Position numbers and translations under genes: made by a program. A stretch of 64,000 bases of DNA from Mycolicibacterium sp. lyk4-40-TYG-92. GTDB taxonomy: Bacteria > Actinomycetota > Actinomycetes > Mycobacteriales > Mycobacteriaceae. Below the pieces are notes generated by a model, which had not been told where the DNA came from, did no database searches, and was given only the letters and a program-made list of their open reading frames with translations. Shown one piece after another: positions 57,452 through 64,000 of this stretch; position 1 is the first letter of the stretch; every line of letters begins with the position of its first letter. The DNA lies in assembly GCF_030209435.1 (NCBI RefSeq), contig NZ_JARVRX010000003.1:558001-622000 (forward strand). Reading direction: 5' to 3'.

Positions 57452-58021
57452 GTGTCTGAACAGGCGCTTGAGCCCACCCGGCGCCGGTTGACGGCCAAAC
57501 AGGCCGATACGGTCGACCGGCTGAGCCGTGCCGCACTCGATCTGTTGCGCCGCGAAGGCTTCGCGGGTCTGACGGTCCGCCGGGTCGCTGCCGACGCCGG
57601 CGTCGGCGCGGCGACGGCCTACACCTACTTCTCGTCGAAGGAACACCTGGTTGCCGAGGTGTTCTGGCGCCGGCTGGCTTCGTCGCCGCCCGCGGCGCAC
57701 GACTCCGACGATCCTGCCACCCGGGTGACCGAGGTGCTGCGGCACATCGCGCTGCTGGTGATCGACGAACCGGAGTTCGCGGGGGCTGTGACCAACGCGC
57801 TGCTCGGCCGCGATCCGGATGTCGAGGTACTGCGGCAGCGCATTGCCGCGGACATCCGCTCCCGCCTGGCCGCGGCACTCGGCCCGGACGTGGACGACGA
57901 CGTCATCGAATCGCTGGAGATGCTCTATTCGGGCGCGCTGGTCCGCGCCGGCATGGGCTTCACGTCGTACGACGAGATCGCCGAACGGCTGGAGAAGTCA
58001 GCCCGGCTGATGCTGCGCTGA
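57452..58021 (+). CDS. TetR family transcriptional regulator
   Basis: A 189-residue TetR-type regulator starting at GTG 57452. The DNA-binding part reads LSRAALDLLRREGFAGLTVR, then RVAADAGVGAATAYTYFSSKEHL. The C-terminal half resembles the TetR_C_33-like group often found with cytochrome P450 or lipid genes in mycobacteria. It is convergent with the next TetR gene, overlapping it by 24 bases. Target unknown; pncA, divergent from it, is one candidate. Confidence 0.85.
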   Translation: MSEQALEPTRRRLTAKQADTVDRLSRAALDLLRREGFAGLTVRRVAADAGVGAATAYTYFSSKEHLVAEVFWRRLASSPPAAHDSDDPATRVTEVLRHIALLVIDEPEFAGAVTNALLGRDPDVEVLRQRIAADIRSRLAAALGPDVDDDVIESLEMLYSGALVRAGMGFTSYDEIAERLEKSARLMLR

Positions 58022-58624
58022 CGATCGGGTGCCCAGCATCGCGAGCGCGGCGGTCAGCGCCGGCTCGGTGAGTTCGGCGACGTCCCGGCCGTCCTCGACG
58101 AGCAGTGCGGTCAATTCGCGAAGACCGCCGAGCAGGATCAGCGCCAGTGGCCGGCTGATCGGCGCGATCCCGGCGCGCTGGAACCCCGAACCGCTCGTGA
58201 GGTCGACGACCATGTCGGTGAGGTGCTCCATGGCAAGGCGATTCAGCGGCAGCGCGGCGTCACCGAGGGCCGGCGCCTCCCGGATCCAGCTCAAGGTGAT
58301 CGCGGGCCGCGATTCAATGTGCGCGACGTACGCGTCGACCGCGTTGCGCACCTGCTGCTCCCAGGCACCGTCGGGATCGATGGCGGCGCGAATCCTGGCG
58401 ATGAGGTCCTCGTTGTTGGTCCGCAGCAGCTCGACGAAGCACTCCTGCTTGCTGGCGAACTGGTCGTAGAAGGTGCGCTTCGAGGTCTTGGCGTTCCGGA
58501 CGATGTCGGCGACGGTGGTGTCGCGGTAGCCGCGGGTCTCCAGCGAGGTGGCGAGCCCGTCAAGCAGCCGCCTGCGGAACGGCTGTGCAGCCGATTGTGC
58601 CGAGTTGCCCTCGCTGTCCGTCAT
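57998..58624 (-). CDS. TetR family regulator, divergent from cyp138
   Basis: A 208-residue TetR-type repressor, the positional equivalent of Mtb Rv0135c. The helix-turn-helix is RGYRDTTVADIVRNAKTSKRTFYDQFASK (pieces RGYRDTTVADIVRNAK and TSKRTFYDQFASK). ATG 58624 is the start; the frame upstream runs antisense through cyp138. Four GGTAC-type half sites lie between this gene and the P450 gene (58652-58700), probably its operators. It likely responds to a P450 substrate (inference). Confidence 0.88.
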   Translation of the reverse strand: MTDSEGNSAQSAAQPFRRRLLDGLATSLETRGYRDTTVADIVRNAKTSKRTFYDQFASKQECFVELLRTNNEDLIARIRAAIDPDGAWEQQVRNAVDAYVAHIESRPAITLSWIREAPALGDAALPLNRLAMEHLTDMVVDLTSGSGFQRAGIAPISRPLALILLGGLRELTALLVEDGRDVAELTEPALTAALAMLGTRSSAQHQPG

Positions 58625-58651
58625 CTCTTCCCAGAACCCTTGCCTAGCGGT

Positions 58652-58700
58652 GGTACCAGCCGGTACCGTACCTGATAACAGCGTGGTACACCGTGGTACC
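58652..58700. promoter_or_regulatory. Paired GGTAC operators between TetR and cyp138
   Basis: GGTACC-AGCC-GGTACC (58652-58667) and GGTACA-CCGT-GGTACC (58685-58700) have the same layout: two GGTAC hexamers 10 bp apart, one helical turn, and the two pairs start 33 bp apart, about three turns. They fill the divergent promoter region, fitting cooperative TetR dimers on one DNA face. Confidence 0.6.
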
Positions 58701-58726
58701 GCGTCATTCAGGGTTTGGAGCGCGCC

Positions 58727-60070
58727 ATGACCGAAACCGTCACCGCTGAACTCACCGAGTGTGCCCCGGCGATCCACCTGCCGCCGGCAACCGGGGTCCC
58801 CAAATTTCTCCAAGGCGTCGCGTTCGCCACCAACCGGCGCCGGTTCGTCAATCGCATGGTGCCGCGGCTCGGTCCGGTATTCACTTGTGACGCACCGGTT
58901 TTCGGCCGCGCGGTGATGGTGACCGACCCGCAGCTGGCCAAGCAGCTGTTCGCGGCGAACCCGGCCGACGTCGGCAACATCCAGCCGAACCTGTCGCGTG
59001 TCCTCGGCAGCGGATCGGTGTTCGCGCTCGACGGCTCCGAGCACCGGCTTCGCCGCAAGCTGCTGACCCCGCCGTTCCACGGCAAGAGCATCAAGAACTA
59101 CGAGCGCATCTTCGAAGAGGAGACGCTGCGCGCGGCAGCGTCCTGGCCGGAGGGGAAGTCGTTCCCCACGCTCGAGCCGATGATGCACATCACCCTCAAC
59201 GCCATCCTGCGCGCGGTGTTCGGTGCCGACGGTCACCACCTCGACGAACTACGGCGGATCATCCCGCCGTGGGTCACCCTCGGGTCGCGGCTGGCGGTGC
59301 TGCCCATGCCGCCGCGCACCTACGGCCGCTTCACGCCGTGGGGCCGGCTCGCCGAATACCGACGGCAGTACGACGACGTCGTGGGCCGGCTGATCGACGC
59401 AGTTGCCGCCGACCCCAACCTCGAGAGCCGCGACGACGTGCTGGCGCTGCTGCTGCGCAGCACCTACGAGGACGGAACGGCGATGTCCCGCAGCCACATC
59501 GCCGATGAACTGCTGACGCTGCTGGCGGCCGGCCACGAAACCACCGCCGCCACCATGGCGTGGGTCTTCGAGCGGATCTCCCGGCACCCCGAGGTGCTGC
59601 GGCGCCTCGAAGACGAGGTGGCGACCGGTGAGACGGACGAGTACCGCCAGGCGACCATCCTGGAGGTGCAACGCATCCGCACCATCATCGACTTCGCCGG
59701 CCGGCACGTGTACGCACCGACCTTCCAGCTCGGGGAATGGGTCATCCCGCGGGGCTTCTCGGTCATCGTCGCCATCGACCACATGCACGAGGACGCAAAG
59801 GAATTCCCGCATCCGGAGCGGTTCGACCCGGAGCGCTTCCTCGGCCGCCGGCCGCCGCTGGCGTTCCTGCCGTTCGGTGGCGGTACCCGCCGGTGCGTCG
59901 GTGCGGTGTTCGCGCAGGTCGAGATGGACGTCGTGTTGCGGACTGTATTGCGGCACTTTGCCGTTCAGGTCAACAGCGCGCCGGGGGAGAAGGTCTTCTC
60001 ACGCGGCGTGGCCTATACGCCGAAGGACGGTGGTCGCGTGGCGCTACGCCGGCGGGTCACCCCGCTGTAG
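58727..60070 (+). CDS. cyp138: Cytochrome P450, CYP138 type
   Basis: A 447-residue P450. The I-helix oxygen-binding motif is AGHETT (268-273), the K-helix ExxR is Glu313-Arg316 (ILEVQRIRT), and the heme loop is FLPFGGGTRRCVG with Cys390 as the iron ligand. The order TetR/P450/.../msrA/SnoaL-like/epimerase matches the Mtb Rv0135c-Rv0139 region, where the P450 is CYP138. It needs a ferredoxin and reductase encoded elsewhere. ATG 58727 is chosen because TTTGGAG lies six bases upstream. Substrate unknown, probably a lipid or sterol-like compound. Confidence 0.9.
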   Translation: MTETVTAELTECAPAIHLPPATGVPKFLQGVAFATNRRRFVNRMVPRLGPVFTCDAPVFGRAVMVTDPQLAKQLFAANPADVGNIQPNLSRVLGSGSVFALDGSEHRLRRKLLTPPFHGKSIKNYERIFEEETLRAAASWPEGKSFPTLEPMMHITLNAILRAVFGADGHHLDELRRIIPPWVTLGSRLAVLPMPPRTYGRFTPWGRLAEYRRQYDDVVGRLIDAVAADPNLESRDDVLALLLRSTYEDGTAMSRSHIADELLTLLAAGHETTAATMAWVFERISRHPEVLRRLEDEVATGETDEYRQATILEVQRIRTIIDFAGRHVYAPTFQLGEWVIPRGFSVIVAIDHMHEDAKEFPHPERFDPERFLGRRPPLAFLPFGGGTRRCVGAVFAQVEMDVVLRTVLRHFAVQVNSAPGEKVFSRGVAYTPKDGGRVALRRRVTPL

Positions 60071-60079
60071 GTTCATGCT

Positions 60080-60898
60080 GTGACCGAACGGATTACGCAG
60101 TACCGCCACGACGGATTGACCTTCGACGTGGTCGACTCCGGCCCCATCGACGGCGACGTCGTGGTGTTGTTGCACGGCTTCCCGCAGACAGCTGAGTCCT
60201 GGGCCGCCGTGTCGGAGCTGTTGCACGCCAATGGTTTCCGTACTCTCGCGCCGAATCAGCGCGGCTACTCACCGGGTGCGCGGCCGAAGGGGCGGCGGCA
60301 GTACACGATCCCCAAACTGACCGATGACGTCGCCGCGCTGATCGACCTGGTCGGCGGCCCGGTGCACGTGGTCGGGCACGACTGGGGCGCCGCGATCGCC
60401 TGGGCGCTGACGGCGACGAAACCGGAGCTGGTGCGCACCCTGACCGCGGTGTCGGTGCCCCACACCGGAGCCTTCCTCAAAGCGATGGCCGTCGGGACAC
60501 AGGCGCTGCATTCGTACTACATGCTGATCTTCCAGGTGCCGTGGCTCGGCGAACGATTCGCGCAACTGGCCATGCCGCGCAGCGGTATGACCGCCGACGC
60601 GCTGGCCGTCACGCGGGCCGAGGTGTTCGAGAGCGGCGCGCTGACCCCGGCGCTCAACTGGTACCGGGCCATGCCGTTCGTGAACCCGAAATCGGCGTTC
60701 ACCCCGGTGACCCGGCCCACCACCTACATCTGGAGCGACGGCGACATCGCGCTCGGCCGCAAGGGCGCCCTGCTGACCGAGCAGTTCGTTCATGCGCCGT
60801 ACAAGTTCGAGATCGTCGCGGGCGCCAACCACTGGTTGCCGGATCAGCATCCCGAGCTGGTCGCCCGGCTGATCGCCGAGCGCGCTGCCACCGCCTAA
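60080..60898 (+). CDS. ephF: Alpha/beta hydrolase, epoxide hydrolase-like
   Basis: A 272-residue alpha/beta hydrolase with the epoxide-hydrolase layout: oxyanion HGFP (32-35), nucleophile Asp101 in [13 protein letters not shown], and a C-terminal His in [13 protein letters not shown]. The cap region has [12 protein letters not shown]. The name ephF is by remembered synteny with the Mtb cyp138 locus, where ephF is adjacent but upstream; here it lies downstream of the P450, so the symbol is tentative. The P450 may form an epoxide that this enzyme opens. It starts at GTG, nine bases after cyp138. Confidence 0.82.
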   Translation: MTERITQYRHDGLTFDVVDSGPIDGDVVVLLHGFPQTAESWAAVSELLHANGFRTLAPNQRGYSPGARPKGRRQYTIPKLTDDVAALIDLVGGPVHVVGHDWGAAIAWALTATKPELVRTLTAVSVPHTGAFLKAMAVGTQALHSYYMLIFQVPWLGERFAQLAMPRSGMTADALAVTRAEVFESGALTPALNWYRAMPFVNPKSAFTPVTRPTTYIWSDGDIALGRKGALLTEQFVHAPYKFEIVAGANHWLPDQHPELVARLIAERAATA

Positions 60899-61401
60899 CT
60901 CGCGCGCTTGGGCAGTTTCCAGCCCGGCCGCGGGAAGTGGCAGGTGTAGCCGTTGGGGATGCGCTCCAGGTAGTCCTGGTGTTCCGGCTCGGCCTCCCAG
61001 AACGGGACGGCCGGCGTCACCTCGGTGACCACCTTGCCGGGCCACAGGCCCGAGGCGTCGACGTCGGCGATGGTGTCCTCGGCGACGCGCTTCTGCTCGT
61101 CGTCGGTGTAGAAGATCGCCGAGCGGTAGCTCGTTCCGACGTCATTGCCCTGCCGGTTGACGGTCGACGGGTCGTGGATCTGGAAGAAGAACTCCAGGAG
61201 CGCGCGAAAGTCGGTCTGGCTCGGGTCGTAGATGATCTCGACGGCCTCGGCGTGGCCGGGGTGGTTGCGGTAGGTCGGGTGGTCGTTGCTCCCACCGGTG
61301 TACCCGACCCGGGTTTTCAGCACGCCCGGCTGCTTGCGGATCAGGTCCTGCATACCCCAGAAGCAGCCGCCGGCCAGGATGGCGGTTTCGGTGTCGGTCA
61401 T
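60895..61401 (-). CDS. msrA: Peptide methionine sulfoxide reductase A
   Basis: A 168-residue MsrA that repairs methionine-S-sulfoxide. The active Cys is in [12 protein letters not shown] (GCFWG), and [24 protein letters not shown] (substrate pocket) and IFYTDDEQ are all standard. Only one other cysteine is seen, in [11 protein letters not shown], consistent with the resolving cysteine. ATG 61401 is the start. It matches Mtb Rv0137c by position. The stop is interlocked with ephF; the start faces the SnoaL-like gene across the KstR-type box. Confidence 0.93.
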   Translation of the reverse strand: MTDTETAILAGGCFWGMQDLIRKQPGVLKTRVGYTGGSNDHPTYRNHPGHAEAVEIIYDPSQTDFRALLEFFFQIHDPSTVNRQGNDVGTSYRSAIFYTDDEQKRVAEDTIADVDASGLWPGKVVTEVTPAVPFWEAEPEHQDYLERIPNGYTCHFPRPGWKLPKRAS

Positions 61402-61452
61402 GACTCCAGAGAACCGAACTCCCGGCGACTGCGCAAGTGCTCGACAAACGCC

Positions 61453-61470
61453 ACTAGAACGTGTTCTAGT
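61453..61470. promoter_or_regulatory. KstR-type palindrome
   Basis: ACTAGAACGTGTTCTAGT: arms ACTAGAAC and GTTCTAGT are exact complements around GT. It fits the published KstR consensus TNNAACNNGTTNNA with full symmetry. KstR is the TetR-type repressor of cholesterol catabolism genes in mycobacteria. The site ends seven bases before the GTG of the SnoaL-like gene and 51 bases from the msrA start. Confidence 0.75.
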
Positions 61471-61476
61471 TTTCCT

Positions 61477-61989
61477 GTGACGGGCAACACTTTCAGTCGC
61501 GAGGAACTCATCGCGGCATTCGACGTCTTCGAGCAGACCGTGGACCGCGCCGCCCAGACGCGCGACTGGGATCCGTGGACCGACCACTACACCGAGGACG
61601 TGCTGTACATCGAGCACGCCATGGGCACCATGCACGGGCGCGAAGAGGTGCGGCCGTGGATCTGGAACACCATGGAGAACTTCCCGGGCAGCTACATGAC
61701 GTCGTTCCCGTCGCTGTGGAAGGTGTACGACGAAGCGACCGGCCGGGTCATCTGCGAACTCGACAACCCCATGCGTGATCCCGGCGACGGCACCATCATG
61801 GGCGCCACCAACATCTCGATCATGACCTACGCGGGCGACGGTCTGTGGAGCAAGCAGGAAGACATCTACAACCCCATGAAATTCCTCGAGACCACCATGG
61901 CGTGGTGCAAGAAGGCCGAAGCCCTGGGCACCCTGCCCGAGGTGGCCGAGGAATGGATGCGCAAGGTCGGTGGCAGGGGACGCCGGTGA
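61477..61989 (+). CDS. SnoaL/NTF2-like protein (Rv0138-like)
   Basis: A 170-residue cone-shaped NTF2-fold protein. Markers are [26 protein letters not shown] (pieces [14 protein letters not shown] and [12 protein letters not shown]), [14 protein letters not shown] and [13 protein letters not shown]. Members work as isomerases, hydratases or non-catalytic partners with steroids and polyketides. GTG 61477 follows the KstR box closely, so the transcript has little or no leader. It overlaps the epimerase gene as GTGA, forming a two-gene operon likely repressed by KstR. Confidence 0.85.
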   Translation: MTGNTFSREELIAAFDVFEQTVDRAAQTRDWDPWTDHYTEDVLYIEHAMGTMHGREEVRPWIWNTMENFPGSYMTSFPSLWKVYDEATGRVICELDNPMRDPGDGTIMGATNISIMTYAGDGLWSKQEDIYNPMKFLETTMAWCKKAEALGTLPEVAEEWMRKVGGRGRR

Positions 61990-63005
61990 CCGCCCTCGTC
62001 ATCGGGGCCAACGGCTACCTCGGTTCGCATGTCACCCGGCAGCTCGTGGCGGCCGGGGAAGACGTGCGGGTCATGGTGCGAGCCGGCGCCAACACCGTCG
62101 GCATCGACGACCTCGACGTGACCCGCTACGAAGGCGACATCTGGGACAACGACACCCTGCGCGCCGCGATGACCGGCGCCGACATCGTCTACTACTGCGT
62201 GGTCGACACCCGCGGCTGGCTGCGGGATCCGTCGCCGTTGTTCCGGACCAACGTCGAGGGCACCCGCAACGTGCTGGACGTCGCGGTGGAGCCCGAAATC
62301 GCCTCGGGTCTCAAGAAATTCGTCTTCACCAGCAGCTACGCCACGGTGGGACGCAAGCGCGGTTTCGTCTCCACCGAGGACGACATCGCCGACGAGCGCA
62401 CGTTGCCGCCGTACGTGCGGTCGCGCGTGCAGGCCGAGAAGCTGGTGCTCGGATACGCCCGTGAGCGCGGGTTGCCCGCTGTCGCGATGTGCGTCTCCAC
62501 CACGTACGGCGGAACGGACTGGGGCCGCACCCCGCACGGCGCCATCATCGCCGGCGCCGCATTCGGGAAGCTGCCGTTCGTGATGAGCGGCATCGAACTG
62601 GAAGCGGTCGACGTCAACGACGCCGCCCGGGCGCTGATCCTCGCGGCCGACAAGGGCCGTCCCGGGGAGCGGTACCTGATCTCCGACAAGATGATCAGCA
62701 ATGCCGCGGTGGCACGGATCGCCGCCGCCGAGGCCGGCGTGCCGGCGCCGGCCAAGTCGCTGCCGCTGCCGGTGACGTACGCACTCGCCACCATGGGCAC
62801 CGTCAAGGGCCGGCTCAGAGGCAGCGACGAACACATGTCGCTGGCGTCGCTGCGCCTGATGCGTGCCGAGGCGCCCGTCGACTGCAGCAAGGCCAGGGCC
62901 GAATTGGGTTGGGAGCCAAGGCCTGTCGAGGATGCAGTGCGGGAGGCGGCGCGATTCTGGGTGGGCCTGCGAAAGGCGCGTCAGGCCCAGAAATCCACGG
63001 GCTGA
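61986..63005 (+). CDS. NAD-dependent epimerase/dehydratase, 3-beta-HSD-like (Rv0139-like)
   Basis: A 339-residue extended SDR. The NAD motif is [16 protein letters not shown] (GxxGxxG, residues 5-20), FTSSYATVG has the Ser region, and [15 protein letters not shown] the YxxxK-like region, where Tyr is replaced: the expected Tyr lies four residues before Lys in [10 protein letters not shown], at non-standard spacing. The overall shape resembles 3-beta-hydroxysteroid dehydrogenases. With the KstR-type site upstream a steroid substrate is plausible (inference). The GTG start overlaps the previous stop (61986-61989). Confidence 0.85.
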   Translation: MTALVIGANGYLGSHVTRQLVAAGEDVRVMVRAGANTVGIDDLDVTRYEGDIWDNDTLRAAMTGADIVYYCVVDTRGWLRDPSPLFRTNVEGTRNVLDVAVEPEIASGLKKFVFTSSYATVGRKRGFVSTEDDIADERTLPPYVRSRVQAEKLVLGYARERGLPAVAMCVSTTYGGTDWGRTPHGAIIAGAAFGKLPFVMSGIELEAVDVNDAARALILAADKGRPGERYLISDKMISNAAVARIAAAEAGVPAPAKSLPLPVTYALATMGTVKGRLRGSDEHMSLASLRLMRAEAPVDCSKARAELGWEPRPVEDAVREAARFWVGLRKARQAQKSTG

Positions 63006-63068
63006 ACAACGCGCCGCGCGGCGTTAAGTCGTGGCACGGCAGCCTCACCCGGGGCTAGCGTCGAAGCC

Positions 63069-63890
63069 ATGACGGACAGATTGCAGGTGGACCTCACCGG
63101 TGCGCCGCAGACCATGCTGGCCACGCTGTACGGCAAGGCGCTCGACGCCGACCTGCCGAACTCGGTGCTGCACGACACCTACGCGAGGGACGTCGTCGCC
63201 CGCATCGACTACGACTGGTCGCGGACGACGATGACGGCGGCCCGATCTCCGGGCGTCACCCTCCGGTCCGCCTACTTCGACATGACCGCCCGCCAGTTCC
63301 TGGCCGTGCATCCGGACGCCGTTGTGCTGCACCTCGGTTGCGGGCTGGACAGCCGGTACTACCGCCTCGACCCGGGGCCTGACGTCGACTGGTACGACGT
63401 CGACTACCCGGAGGTTGCCGATCTGCGCCGGCAGCTGTACCCGCCCCGCGAGCACTGCCACATCGTGTCGGCATCGGTGACAGACCCGGCGTGGCTGGCG
63501 GATATCCCCGCCGACCGCCCGGTGCTCATGCTGGCAGAGGGTCTCACCATGTATCTCAGTGAGGCCGACGGGCAGGCGCTGTTCCGCCGGATTGTCGAGC
63601 AATTCCCAAGCGGCGAACTGCAATTCGACGCCTTCAGCCGGCTCGGCGTGAAACTGCAATGGACCAACTCGGTCGTGCGCCGTTCGGGTGCGACGTTGCA
63701 GTGGGCCATGGACAGCCCCGACGACGTCCTCTCGGTGGTGCCGGGACTGCGGCTGCTGTCGTTGGTGTCGGCTTTCGATGCCGACGGCTACGACCGGCTA
63801 CCGGCGGGGCTACGGGTGATGGCGGCCATCATGCGCGCTGTGCCCGGTATGCGTTATATGTCGCAGTACCACCGGTATTCGTGGGGCTGA
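63069..63890 (+). CDS. LCM/TcmP-type SAM-dependent methyltransferase
   Basis: A 273-residue protein of the leucine carboxyl methyltransferase fold (LCM/PPM1/TcmP). The SAM-binding loop is VVLHLGCGLDSRYYRLD (about 91-107), followed by WYDVDYPEVADLRRQL and the LMLAEGLTMYLSEADG block (about 155-170), all typical of the O-methyltransferase group. It resembles polyketide O-methyltransferases more than the longer Mtb Rv0145/Rv0146-type. Substrate unknown. It starts at ATG 63069, 63 bases after the epimerase gene. Confidence 0.87.
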   Translation: MTDRLQVDLTGAPQTMLATLYGKALDADLPNSVLHDTYARDVVARIDYDWSRTTMTAARSPGVTLRSAYFDMTARQFLAVHPDAVVLHLGCGLDSRYYRLDPGPDVDWYDVDYPEVADLRRQLYPPREHCHIVSASVTDPAWLADIPADRPVLMLAEGLTMYLSEADGQALFRRIVEQFPSGELQFDAFSRLGVKLQWTNSVVRRSGATLQWAMDSPDDVLSVVPGLRLLSLVSAFDADGYDRLPAGLRVMAAIMRAVPGMRYMSQYHRYSWG

Positions 63891-63903
63891 CCACCCCGAC
63901 CGG

Positions 63904-64000
63904 CTACGCGGCTTCGGCGCGGGCCTTCAGGCGCTCCAGCGTCAGCCGGATGTTCTCGGCGTTGGCCGCATCGCGGTCGGCGACGCCGGTGAGCGAGGCG
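63904..64000 (-). CDS. Partial gene running off the window end
   Basis: On the minus strand the last 31 codons of a gene are visible: ASLTGVADRDAANAENIRLT, then LERLKARAEAA and TAG. It is a charged helix; the ending resembles the C-terminal helix of SRPBCC-type proteins, but this is too little to assign a family. It is convergent with the methyltransferase. Confidence 0.55.
   Translation of the reverse strand, partial: ASLTGVADRDAANAENIRLTLERLKARAEAA

Noticed and set aside
60541..61476. Long open frame joined to the SnoaL-like gene from 60541
   Set aside because: It runs through ephF in another frame and antisense to msrA; the KstR box and GTG at 61477 mark the real start.

Overview
The window reads as chromosome of a mycobacterium, most likely a rapid-growing Mycolicibacterium-type species. 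The evidence is very high GC, frequent GTG starts and apparent leaderless starts, an antigen 85-like protein, the trehalose-synthase/maltokinase pair, two long-form carboxylic acid reductases, an Rv3717-type amidase, and gene runs that match remembered Mycobacterium tuberculosis (Mtb) order. Those runs are rpmB/CobW/rhomboid (Rv0105c, Rv0106, Rv0110), fusA2/PPOX/treS/mak (Rv0120c-Rv0127) and TetR/cyp138/msrA/SnoaL-like/epimerase (Rv0135c-Rv0139). No rRNA, tRNA, CRISPR array, phage or insertion sequence was seen. Mtb correspondences are from memory and no search was run.

Layout. 1-9 kb: end of hrpA, a TetR/DUF1214 pair divergent from a sulfotransferase, a CocE-like hydrolase, a secreted peptidoglycan amidase, an XRE regulator and an E. 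coli-type IlvD. 9-18.4 kb: a catabolic block (aldehyde dehydrogenase, YhfX-like PLP enzyme, small DUF6176-like protein, APC permease, FadR-type GntR regulator, amidase, SDR, FAD oxidoreductase). Three copies of one operator-like motif appear to tie it into one regulon. 18.5-25.8 kb: acyl-CoA carboxylase beta-like subunit, LipE-like hydrolase with nitrobindin, methyltransferase, membrane protein, TesB thioesterase and rhomboid protease. 25.8-28.1 kb: the zinc-starvation set of cysteine-poor ribosomal proteins (S18, S14, L33, L28) and a CobW-like protein, divergent around two Zur-like boxes. 28-32.4 kb: antigen 85-like protein with a repetitive tail, alcohol dehydrogenase, SDR and an EamA-like transporter.

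32.4-42.6 kb holds two tandem carboxylic acid reductases, a DUF559 protein and a secreted lipase-like protein, punctuated by three near-identical palindromes. 42.7-50.3 kb is conserved housekeeping (EF-G2, F420/PPOX proteins, phosphoribosyltransferase, TreS, Mak). At 50.25-52.45 kb lies a compositionally foreign insert with one large AIPR-family gene carrying an Mrr-like nuclease motif, a candidate single-gene phage-defence system. 52.4-64 kb: secreted glycoside hydrolase, DrrAB-like ABC exporter with MarR regulator, enoyl-CoA hydratase, nicotinamidase, two TetR regulators, cyp138, epoxide hydrolase, msrA, then a SnoaL-like/epimerase pair behind a perfect KstR-type palindrome, a methyltransferase, and a gene running off the end.

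Regulatory palindromes are unusually readable here. GntR-, Zur-, MarR-, TetR- and KstR-type sites can each be matched to a neighbouring gene pair. The strongest candidates for follow-up are the AIPR insert, the duplicated reductases with signs of gene conversion, the GntR regulon and the three shared palindromes.
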